A stretch of 5,264 nucleotides of DNA from Gemmatimonadota bacterium (GCA_016207445.1 JACQPS010000099.1:1-5264), one strand, 5' to 3'; shown: positions 1-5,264, counted from the first letter of the stretch. Made by a program: numbers and translations. Notes: generated from the letters alone by a model not told the origin.

Positions 1-84
1 AACGGCGTGGCGTACGGCGGCTTCCGCAAGGCGTCGGCCCTACCTGCGGCGCCGGAGCGCGCCGCGGACGTGCTCGCTTCCTGA
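1..84 (+). CDS. C-terminal end of an unidentified protein (5' truncated by window edge)
   Basis: The first reading frame is open from base 1 and stops at TGA 82-84, giving 27 residues ending in RAADVLAS. The stretch is rich in Ala, Gly and Arg and shows no recognisable motif. It is called coding because the frame is open to the window edge, lies on the same strand as the next gene, and is followed by clearly non-coding repeat sequence. With so little sequence no function can be given, and a chance open frame in GC-rich DNA is possible. Confidence 0.45.
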   Translation, partial: NGVAYGGFRKASALPAAPERAADVLAS

Positions 85-146
85 GGCGACGCCGCCGCCG
101 CGCGTCACCGGCGAGCTCGACTTTCCGGTAACCGCCAGCGCCATTT

Positions 147-220
147 TTCACCGCAGCGACCGCAAAGATCGCGGAGGTCACCAACGCGACAGCCAGCGGA
201 GCCGGAAAACCCGACTTCAT
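147..220 (+). repeat. Intergenic repeat unit, copy 1 (direct)
   Basis: The unit begins TTCACCGCA and ends ACTTCAT. It aligns over its full length with the adjacent copy at 221-295, with about 61 of 75 columns identical and one single-base gap by hand alignment. Shared blocks include CAACGCGA, AGCGGAGCCGG and the CTTCAT end. The left end carries the degenerate ACCGCAAAG-type module. Confidence 0.75.
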
Positions 221-295
221 TTCACCGCAAAGGCCGCAACGAACGCAAAGGTGAGCAACGCGAGAACCGAGCGGAGCCGGACAACCCAACTTCAT
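221..295 (+). repeat. Intergenic repeat unit, copy 2 (direct)
   Basis: This unit abuts copy 1 with no spacer. It begins TTCACCGCAAAG (221-232), followed by further ACGCAAAG-like modules up to about 250, and ends ACTTCAT at 295. Its left end is the exact reverse complement of 361-372, so copy 2 and the next unit form the two arms of a large inverted repeat. Confidence 0.75.
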
Positions 296-305
296 AGTTG
301 AAGTT
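288..305. repeat. Short palindrome at the junction of the head-to-head repeat units
   Basis: AACTTCA (288-294) and TGAAGTT (299-305) are exact reverse complements around a 4-base TAGT centre. The flanks add further pairing with one mismatch. This is the point where copy 2 meets the inverted copy 3, so it would be the tip of a long hairpin or cruciform. It is also the most AT-rich part of the gap. Confidence 0.7.
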
Positions 306-372
306 TGGATCTCGCTGGGCCTGCGGCGTCGTGCGATGAAGCCTTCGCGGTCTTTGCGGTCTTTGCGGTGAA
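296..372 (-). repeat. Intergenic repeat unit, copy 3 (inverted)
   Basis: Read on the - strand from 372, this unit starts TTCACCGCAAAG exactly like copy 2, matches about 27 of its first 31 bases, and ends with CCAAACTTCA like the ends of copies 1 and 2. The middle has diverged. On the + strand the outer part shows 2.6 tandem copies of the 9-mer GCGGTCTTT (347-369). The unit ends 19 bp before the start codon at 392. Confidence 0.7.
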
Positions 373-391
373 TTCTTCCTGATTCGATCCC

Positions 392-2581
392 ATGCGCTTT
401 CTTCCGCCCCTGCTGCTGTTTTTCGCCACCCCCGCGGCGGCGCAGGTCTTCGAGGGTCCGCCCGCGTACCAGGAGGCGATGGCCCGGCTGCGCGCCGGCG
501 ACACGCTCGGCGCCATGATGCAGCTGCGGGACGCGACCCGCACGGCACCAGACTTCGGCCCGGCCTTCCTGCGCCTCGGCTCGCTGCTGAGCGCCCGTGC
601 GGGCGAGCGGGAGCGCGATTTCGAGGAGCGGGTCGAGGCGGAGAAGATGCTCGAGCGCGCGCTGACGTTGCTGGGCGATGACCCGGAGGTGCTGCTCGAG
701 CTCGGGTTGTTGTTCCGGAAGCAGCAGATCCGGGTGGACGCGAAGCGGGTGCTGGAGCGGGCGTGGGCGGCGGCCGAGCGCAAGGGGAAGGCGCTTTCGC
801 CGGAGCAGCGAGCACGGCTGCATTTCGAGCTGGGGCGCACCTACGAGGCGTGGTGGGAGGACTGGCAGAACCTGCACAGCATCCCGCCGGCGGCGCAGGG
901 GACCATGCACTGCGCTGCCTTGTCCGCGGCGCTCCCGGCTGCGGCCGCGGACGAGCTGCAACGCATCACGCACCCGGACGCCTCGGTCCTTTGCCCCGAA
1001 CAGTGGGCGGACCAGCTCCAGGGGCTGATCCCGCTGGCGGACCACAAGTCGGAGGAGCGCGAGCGCATGCTGGCGCATTTCCGGCTGGCGCTGGAGGCCG
1101 ATCCCGCGCACGTGGACGCGGCCGGCGCGCTGCTCGGCCACCTGGCGGACCTGGGCGAATGGCAGGAGTACGAGCGCGTCGCGCGCAGGCTGCTGCTGGT
1201 TCTGCCGCAGGATGGACGTGCCCAGCTCTTCCTCGGCCTCGGGCTGCACGAGTTGCGGCGCGACGCGGAAGCGGACAGCGCGTTCCGCCGCGCGCTCGCG
1301 CTCCTGCCACCGGCCGAGCGCCGGATCTTCGAGGACATCGCCCCGGTGCTGCCGAAGGCGACGCGGGCGAAGTACGTGGCGCTGGACAGCGCCGGCCGCG
1401 CGGAGACGACGCGCCGCTGGTTGGCGGCCACCGACCCCCTCTATCTGACGGATGCCGAGGAGCGGCGGCTCGAGCACTACACGCGGCTGGCTTGGGCGGA
1501 GCTGAAGTTCAGCGCGCCGGCCAGCGGGCTGCGAGGCTGGGACTCGGACCGCGGCCGCATCTGGGTGCGGTACGGTCCGCCCTGGCGCTGGTACCAGTGC
1601 TGCTACGGCGGCGGCGGCCGCACCATCTACTGGTCGTACGGGCGGCAGGGGCCGGTCTTCGTATTCGGCAAACAGCTCGCGTATCGGCGAGCGCGGTTGA
1701 CGGAGGTCGCACAGGTCGCCGCGGAGCACCTGGACGAGCGCGCGCCGGAGCTGTACCGGCCGCGGGCGATCACCGCGCTGCACGACCTGCCTCACCAGGT
1801 CGCCCGCTTCCGCGGCGGCGGCCCCGGCCTCACACGGCTGGAGATCTACGCCTCGCCTCCGATCGATTCCCTGGGCGTGCCCTCGGGCGGGCAGCTCGAG
1901 GCGGGCGTATTCCTGTTCGATCACGACTACAGCCCCGTCTGGCAGCGCAAGCACCAGGCGAGCTACTCGGGGATGGAGATCGGCCTGACCTACCGCGTGG
2001 ACCTGCCCGCCGGCGAGTACCGTTACGGCGTGGAGGCGCGCGCCGTGGCGGCCGACACCGTGGCGCGCGCCGCCGGCCGTGCGCGCGGAACCTTGAGCGT
2101 GCCGGGCTTCCCGCCCGGCCGGCTGGCGCTTTCGGACCTGCTGCTGGCCCAGGGGATCCGCGCGCGCCCGCAGGCAACACGCCGCGAGGAGCTGCTGATC
2201 GTGCCGAACCGCACGCTGCGCGTGCCGGCGGGCAACGCCATCCACCTTTACTTCGAGGTGTACGGTCTCGCGCCCGGCGAAGGGCTGGGCCGCTACACGG
2301 CGGAGCTGGCGGTGGAAGACTCGACCCGGCGGAACGTGGTCGAGCGCATCGCGCGCGGCGTCGAGGAGCTGTTCCGCCGGGCCGCGCCGGAGGCGCGCGT
2401 GAGCTGGGAGCGCACGGCCCCCATCCGCGACGACGTCGTCATCGACTACCTCGCCGTGGAGTTGCCGGCGCTTTCCCCGGGAGAGTACGTTGTCCGCCTG
2501 AAGGTGACCGATCGCGCTTCCGGTCAGACGGCCGACGCCGTCCGGCGCTTCCGCATCGAGCCCCCGGAGGGGAGCGACTGA
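392..2581 (+). CDS. Secreted TPR-containing GWxTD-domain protein
   Basis: This encodes 729 residues. Residues 1-17 form a signal peptide (short hydrophobic core, then Ala-Ala-Ala before Gln18), so the mature protein is exported. Residues about 22-125 and 222-305 are helical and TPR-like (for example LRAGDTLGAMMQLRDA, then a hydrophobic helix repeated near 83-125). Residues about 340-400 match the GWxTD family: a helical lead-in (TDPLYLTDAEERRLEHY) then GWDSDRGRIWVRYGPP at 382-397. Later family-like pieces are PPGRLALSDLLLA (574-586), LYFEVYGL (619-626) and a C-terminal beta-sandwich-like segment with LSPGEYVVRLKVTDRASG (694-711). The family is known from Acidobacteria and Gemmatimonadetes but has no established function that I know of. 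ATG 392 is the first ATG after an in-frame TGA at 380-382 and gives the signal peptide directly; no Shine-Dalgarno is visible. Oddities are a GWDSD variant of GWxTD and a Cys-Cys pair (403-404) just after it. It probably heads an operon with the gene at 2607. Confidence 0.85.
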   Translation: MRFLPPLLLFFATPAAAQVFEGPPAYQEAMARLRAGDTLGAMMQLRDATRTAPDFGPAFLRLGSLLSARAGERERDFEERVEAEKMLERALTLLGDDPEVLLELGLLFRKQQIRVDAKRVLERAWAAAERKGKALSPEQRARLHFELGRTYEAWWEDWQNLHSIPPAAQGTMHCAALSAALPAAAADELQRITHPDASVLCPEQWADQLQGLIPLADHKSEERERMLAHFRLALEADPAHVDAAGALLGHLADLGEWQEYERVARRLLLVLPQDGRAQLFLGLGLHELRRDAEADSAFRRALALLPPAERRIFEDIAPVLPKATRAKYVALDSAGRAETTRRWLAATDPLYLTDAEERRLEHYTRLAWAELKFSAPASGLRGWDSDRGRIWVRYGPPWRWYQCCYGGGGRTIYWSYGRQGPVFVFGKQLAYRRARLTEVAQVAAEHLDERAPELYRPRAITALHDLPHQVARFRGGGPGLTRLEIYASPPIDSLGVPSGGQLEAGVFLFDHDYSPVWQRKHQASYSGMEIGLTYRVDLPAGEYRYGVEARAVAADTVARAAGRARGTLSVPGFPPGRLALSDLLLAQGIRARPQATRREELLIVPNRTLRVPAGNAIHLYFEVYGLAPGEGLGRYTAELAVEDSTRRNVVERIARGVEELFRRAAPEARVSWERTAPIRDDVVIDYLAVELPALSPGEYVVRLKVTDRASGQTADAVRRFRIEPPEGSD

Positions 2582-2593
2582 GGCGCCGCACGC

Positions 2594-2598
2594 AGGAG
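2594..2598 (+). promoter_or_regulatory. Ribosome binding site for the 2607 gene
   Basis: AGGAG lies 8 bases before ATG 2607, inside the 25-bp gap after the upstream stop codon. It supports this start and separate initiation on a shared transcript. Confidence 0.75.
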
Positions 2599-2606
2599 CT
2601 CGCACC

Positions 2607-3797
2607 ATGTTGCTCGCCCGCCGCTGGGCGCTCACCGGCGCGGTGCTGGCGGCTCTGGCCGCTGGCGCGGTGCCGCCGCTGTTCTCGCAGGAGCCCACGC
2701 CCACCGACACTGCCGCCGTGCTGCTGAACGTGGCGCAGCAGCTCGAGACCGAGGGGAGGACGGAGCTCGCGGAAGCGCTGTTCGCGCTCATCCTCCGCCG
2801 CTGGCCCGATTCCGCGGCCGCACGCACCGTCGGCGAGCGTCTGGCCAGGTTGCGCGCCACGCGCATCGACCGCAGCGGGCGCGTGGAGCTGATCGTATGG
2901 AGCACGCTGTACGGCCTCTGGTTGGGCTTTGCCGTGCCCGCCGCGCTGGGCGCGGACGACCCGGAGCCGTACGGCCTCGGGCTGCTGGTGGGAGGGCCGC
3001 TCGGCTTTTTCGCCTCCAAGAGCTACTCGGAGCGGCGGGCGATGAGCGACGGCCAGGCGGGCGTCATCACCTTCGGCGGCAACTGGGGGACGTGGCAGGC
3101 GTTCGGCTGGCGCGAGGTGTTCGACTGGGGCGAACGCGAGCAGTGCTACACGTACGATAGCCAACGTTCATGCTACGAGACCGATCCTTCGACGGAGACC
3201 GTCTTCACGACGCTCGTCCTGGGCGGCCTCGCCGGTCTGGCCACGGCCGCCGCGTTCGCGCGCAAGGACATCACGGCTGGCACTTCGACGCTGGTGAACT
3301 TCGGCGCGCTCTGGGGCAGCTGGTACGGCGTGGCCAGCTCGGTCGTGTTCGACGTCGAGGACGGGGACCAGACCCTTGCCTGGACGCTGGTCGGCGGGAA
3401 TGCCGGTCTCCTCGCGATGGCGGTGATCGCCCCGCGCTGGCAGATCAGTCGCGCGCGCGCGCGGCTGATCAGCATCGCCGGCGTGGCCGGCCTGGTGGGC
3501 GGCTTCGGTCTCGACCTGCTGGCGCAGCCGGAGTCCGAGGAGATGGTGTTGCTCATCCCGATGATCACGAGCGCGGCAGGACTCGTCGCCGGTGCGCAGT
3601 GGACGAAGGACTACGATGCCAGGCAGCGCGGCCGCTTCGAGAACGGCGCCGGCGACGCACTGCTCGAGCTGCGTGACGGCCGCCTCTCGTTCGGGGGCGC
3701 TTCTCCCGGGCCCGTGCTCCTGCCCGAGCGCGGCCGTGATGGCCGGCTGCGCTGGAGTCCCGGCGTCAAGCTGACGCTGGTGCAGGCCACGTTCTAG
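2607..3797 (+). CDS. Exported or membrane protein built from four 58-residue hydrophobic repeats
   Basis: This encodes 396 residues; I do not recognise a named family. Residues 1-28 look like a signal peptide or anchor (LLARRW, then a long Ala/Leu/Gly core, ending near FSQ). Residues 34-88 are a helical TPR-like stretch. Residues 91-340 form four repeats starting near 91, 149, 225 and 283. Each has a first hydrophobic segment with Trp and Gly (VWSTLYGLW, TFGGNWGTW, NFGALWGSW, SIAGVAGLV), an acidic loop, a second Gly-rich segment (VGGPLGF, LGGLAGL, VGGNAGL, TSAAGLV) and a basic linker. Gly is kept in all four at 103/161/237/295 and at 133/210/267/325. Repeat 2 has about 18 extra residues containing Cys180 and Cys189. 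Eight membrane segments are therefore likely. Residues 341-396 are a polar tail ending in Phe. It starts 25 bp after the GWxTD gene and is probably co-transcribed with it. A structural, channel or scaffold role is possible, but nothing catalytic is visible. Confidence 0.85.
   Translation: MLLARRWALTGAVLAALAAGAVPPLFSQEPTPTDTAAVLLNVAQQLETEGRTELAEALFALILRRWPDSAAARTVGERLARLRATRIDRSGRVELIVWSTLYGLWLGFAVPAALGADDPEPYGLGLLVGGPLGFFASKSYSERRAMSDGQAGVITFGGNWGTWQAFGWREVFDWGEREQCYTYDSQRSCYETDPSTETVFTTLVLGGLAGLATAAAFARKDITAGTSTLVNFGALWGSWYGVASSVVFDVEDGDQTLAWTLVGGNAGLLAMAVIAPRWQISRARARLISIAGVAGLVGGFGLDLLAQPESEEMVLLIPMITSAAGLVAGAQWTKDYDARQRGRFENGAGDALLELRDGRLSFGGASPGPVLLPERGRDGRLRWSPGVKLTLVQATF
3443..3470. 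repeat. Alternating CG tract flanked by an inverted repeat, within the 2607 gene
   Basis: GATCAG (3443-3448) and CTGATC (3465-3470) are reverse complements flanking seven CG dinucleotides (3450-3463). The tract encodes the Arg-Ala-Arg-Ala-Arg linker between protein repeats 3 and 4, so coding constraint in GC-rich DNA may be the whole explanation. Confidence 0.6.
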
Positions 3798-3799
3798 CT

Positions 3800-3812
3800 C
3801 GGGCTGCGCCCG
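3800..3812. terminator. Weak candidate hairpin between convergent genes
   Basis: CGGGC and GCCCG can pair around a 3-base TGC loop in the 26-bp gap between the convergent stops at 3797 and 3824. The symmetric position would serve both strands, but there is no T-run on either side and the stem is only 5 bp, so this is a weak call. Confidence 0.25.
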
Positions 3813-3823
3813 TCGTCGCCGGC

Positions 3824-4927
3824 TCAGGCTCGCGCTTTCGCGTACGCCTTGCCCTTCCACAGATCGAATGGTTTCGCGGCGCCGGTCTCGAAGGGAAGCG
3901 CGACCTTGCAGCCGGAGCCTGCCGAAGCGTAGGCCGCAAACAGCACCTCGAGGACGGCCCGGCCGTCTTCTCCGGTCACGCTCGGCCGCGTGTCGTAGAG
4001 CACGCAGTCGACGAAATGCTGCATCTCTTGCGGGAATCCGTAGTTCCACGCCTCCTCGTAGATCGTGAAGGACCAGCCCACCGTACTGCCCGCCTTCTCG
4101 ACTGCGTAGTCATAGCCGACGGCGCTGTAGGTCTCGATCGCGTTGCCGTGCAGCAGATCGGCATAGGCCACCCCCTTCGAGCCGTGGATCTCCGCGCGAT
4201 CGTCCATCCCGCCCAGCTTCGTCCAGCTCTCCTCGGCCAGGGCCAGCACGCCACTCTCGAACTCCAGGATCAAGATGGCGTTGTCCTCGCCATCCGTCCT
4301 ATCCCGGTGCACGTAGGTGCCCATCTGCGCGTAGACGGATGCGACCCGTGGCCGGCCCAGCATCCAACGGAAGAACTCGATGGCATGGCAGCCCATGTCC
4401 ATAGCCACGCCGCCGCCGGCGCGCTCGACATCCCAGAAGTGCGCGGCGTGCGGCCCGTCGTGCTTCTCGGATTGCTTGAGCAGGACCGGGTCGCCCAGCG
4501 CGCCGCTGTCGAGCAGCTGTTTGAGGCGAACGTACTTGGGCGCGAAGCACAGCTCCTCGGCGTACATGAGCTTCACGCCGGCCCTGCGACACGCTTCGAT
4601 CATGCGGTCGGCTTCCGTCAGATTCAGGCACAAAGGCTTTTCGCACACCACGTGCTTGCCCGCGGCGGCCGCATCGATCGTCAGCGCGGCGTGCACATCG
4701 TTCGGTGCGCCGATGATCACGAGGTCGAGCTCGTCCAGCTCCAGCATCTTCCTGGAATCCTGGAAGTGGTGGGGGATCCCGTGCTTGCGGGCGAAGCTCT
4801 GCGCGTGATCGCGCGTCGGCGAGGCCACGGCGATCAGCTCCGCCCGGGGACAGCGTCGCAGCGACTCGGCATGGATGGAGGATATGAACTGCGAGCCGAT
4901 GAGTCCGACGCGAACGGTGTTCTTCAT
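3824..4927 (-). CDS. Gfo/Idh/MocA-family NAD(P)-dependent oxidoreductase
   Basis: This encodes 367 residues, a normal length for the family, with no signal peptide, so it is cytosolic. The N-terminal Rossmann half begins VRVGLIGSQFISSIH (5-19). Next come the family signatures GAPNDVHAAL (73-82) and AGKHVVCEKPL (89-99), whose Glu-Lys-Pro holds the usual catalytic Lys97. The C-terminal half has GGGVAMDMGCHAIEFFRW (171-188), with Asp177 and His181 at the usual active-site positions. Such enzymes oxidise or reduce sugars, inositols or related polyols; the substrate cannot be read from sequence. The glycine motif is degenerate: Gln13 and Ser16 sit where GxGxxG normally has its second and third glycines. 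The start at 4927 is chosen because GGAGG precedes it by 5 bases and the Rossmann strand begins immediately after it. An in-frame extension to 5194 exists but is Arg/Pro-rich and does not resemble the family. The gene is convergent with 2607-3797 and divergent from the lipoprotein gene at 5193. Confidence 0.93.
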   Translation of the reverse strand: MKNTVRVGLIGSQFISSIHAESLRRCPRAELIAVASPTRDHAQSFARKHGIPHHFQDSRKMLELDELDLVIIGAPNDVHAALTIDAAAAGKHVVCEKPLCLNLTEADRMIEACRRAGVKLMYAEELCFAPKYVRLKQLLDSGALGDPVLLKQSEKHDGPHAAHFWDVERAGGGVAMDMGCHAIEFFRWMLGRPRVASVYAQMGTYVHRDRTDGEDNAILILEFESGVLALAEESWTKLGGMDDRAEIHGSKGVAYADLLHGNAIETYSAVGYDYAVEKAGSTVGWSFTIYEEAWNYGFPQEMQHFVDCVLYDTRPSVTGEDGRAVLEVLFAAYASAGSGCKVALPFETGAAKPFDLWKGKAYAKARA

Positions 4928-4932
4928 TGCAT

Positions 4933-4937
4933 CCTCC
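4933..4937 (-). promoter_or_regulatory. Ribosome binding site that fixes the oxidoreductase start
   Basis: On the - strand this reads GGAGG, 5 bases before ATG at 4927. It decides in favour of this start over the in-frame ATG at 5194. Confidence 0.8.
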
Positions 4938-5080
4938 AGAGCATGCCGCCGGAAGTTACCGCCGCCGCCCGCGGGGCGCACTCTCGGCTGAAAAGGCAAG
5001 TCGTCCGATTTTTCCCGCCTCGAACGTTCTTGCCCTCGGGGGGTGGAGCCCTCATTGAAATAGGGCCCGTCGGCCGCGCT

Positions 5081-5106
5081 GCGCGCGCCCATTGACGGGT
5101 GCGCGC
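5081..5106. repeat. GC-rich inverted repeat in the divergent intergenic region
   Basis: GCGCGCGCCC (5081-5090) pairs with GGGTGCGCGC (5097-5106) around the 6-base loop ATTGAC, with nine Watson-Crick pairs and one G-T pair. It lies between the oxidoreductase start (4927, -) and the lipoprotein start (5193, +), where an operator or promoter element would sit. No T-run follows, so it does not look like a terminator. The rest of 4928-5192 shows no promoter I can defend. Confidence 0.45.
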
Positions 5107-5192
5107 CGGCCGGCGAGCTTTCCGGGCCTCGATCTTCTGAAGCGACTACGAGCGTGGCCGGCGGCCGAGCGCGCCGGCGTGCGAGCAGAAGC

Positions 5193-5264
5193 ATGTCTTC
5201 ACGGATTCTCGCGACGGCGCTGGCGCTGATCGCTCTGGCCGGCTGCCGCGAGCCCGACCGGCCG
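5193..5264 (+). CDS. Lipoprotein, N-terminal fragment (3' truncated by window edge)
   Basis: ATG at 5193 opens a frame that stays open to the last base, giving 24 residues. They form a textbook lipoprotein signal: Arg4, a hydrophobic core (residues 5-16), and a lipobox Leu15-Ala16-Gly17-Cys18, followed by charged residues. The mature protein would be lipidated at Cys18 and anchored in the membrane on the far side of the cytoplasmic membrane. Residue +2 is Arg, not Asp, so the classical inner-membrane retention signal is absent. The upstream GAGCAGAAGC is only a weak ribosome binding site. It is divergent from the oxidoreductase. The function lies beyond the window. Confidence 0.75.
   Translation, partial: MSSRILATALALIALAGCREPDRP

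Larger units (their letters stand above)
85..391. other. Non-coding intergenic region upstream of the TPR/GWxTD gene
   Basis: This 307-bp gap holds no supportable gene. Bases 85-146 are GC-rich and contain nothing I can name; a T-run at 144-148 lacks a convincing stem before it, so no terminator is called. Bases 147-372 hold three related repeat units, listed separately. No clear -35/-10 pair was found. The last 20 bases before the ATG at 392 contain no Shine-Dalgarno-like purine run. Confidence 0.8.

Noticed and set aside
120..150. Intrinsic terminator ending in the T-run at 144-148
   Set aside because: The bases before the T-run do not form a stable stem with a proper loop; the only symmetry (CGGTAACCG) is too short and has a single-base centre.
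147..372. CRISPR array
   Set aside because: The units are imperfect, include an inverted copy, and have no regular short repeats separated by unique spacers; no cas gene is in the window.
222..840. Two - strand frames overlapping the intergenic repeats and the start of the GWxTD gene
   Set aside because: Both are Arg/Ser/Pro-rich, run through the repeat cluster into an antisense coding region, and lack any recognisable feature.
763..2727. A 654-codon + strand frame overlapping the GWxTD gene in another frame
   Set aside because: The translation is a low-complexity Ala/Gly/Arg/Pro series, while the 392-2581 frame shows a signal peptide and a recognisable domain. It is an out-of-frame shadow in GC-rich DNA.
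2439..4049. Long - strand open frames opposite the 2607 gene (2439-3164 and 3168-4049)
   Set aside because: They have Arg/Ala/Gly/Pro-rich composition and no motif, and they overlap a + strand gene with a ribosome binding site and an ordered internal repeat pattern.
4016..5095. A 359-codon + strand open frame opposite the oxidoreductase
   Set aside because: It lies almost entirely antisense to a clear Gfo/Idh/MocA gene. Its composition follows from the complement of that gene, it has no family motif, and long antisense frames are expected at this GC content.
5092..5125. Sigma-70 promoter using TTGAC at 5092-5096 as the -35 box
   Set aside because: No -10-like sequence lies at a suitable distance; the region downstream is GC-rich.
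4928..5194. An 89-residue N-terminal extension of the oxidoreductase to an ATG at 5194 on the - strand
   Set aside because: The extension is Arg/Pro/Gly-rich and does not resemble the family. A strong GGAGG sits 5 bases before the internal ATG at 4927, and the Rossmann fold begins right after that ATG.

Overview
This is a GC-rich bacterial window with dense coding. A two-gene cluster on the + strand faces a single oxidoreductase gene on the - strand. Fragments of two further + strand genes lie at the window edges. Lineage is inference: a secreted TPR plus GWxTD-family protein, signal peptides ending in Ala-Ala-Ala-Gln style, and tandem ACCGCAAAG-type intergenic repeats fit Gemmatimonadota or Acidobacteriota-like soil or sediment bacteria. 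No marker gene is present to settle it.

Layout: (1) 1-84 is the last 27 codons of an unidentified + strand gene. (2) 85-391 is non-coding and holds a structured cluster of three related units of about 75 bp: two direct copies, then one inverted copy, ending only 19 bp before the next start codon. (3) 392-2581 encodes a 729-residue exported protein with TPR-like helices and a GWxTD-type domain. (4) 2607-3797, 25 bp downstream and with its own good ribosome binding site, encodes a 396-residue exported or membrane protein. It is built from four internal repeats of 58 residues, one of which carries an inserted loop with two cysteines. (5) A 26-bp gap separates it from the convergent gene at 3824-4927, a Gfo/Idh/MocA-type NAD(P)-dependent oxidoreductase on the - strand. 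(6) 4928-5192 is a divergent intergenic region with a GC-rich inverted repeat. (7) From 5193 a lipoprotein gene begins on the + strand (lipobox Leu-Ala-Gly-Cys) and runs off the window.

How the genes work together: the GWxTD protein and the repeat membrane protein are probably co-transcribed, and both look envelope-targeted, so a shared envelope role is a reasonable guess; no enzymatic function is visible in either. The oxidoreductase is cytosolic and probably transcribed separately. The least explained items are the four-fold repeat architecture of the 2607-3797 product and the 147-372 repeat cluster that forms the immediate upstream region of the GWxTD gene. No CRISPR array, tRNA, rRNA, insertion sequence or defence system was seen.
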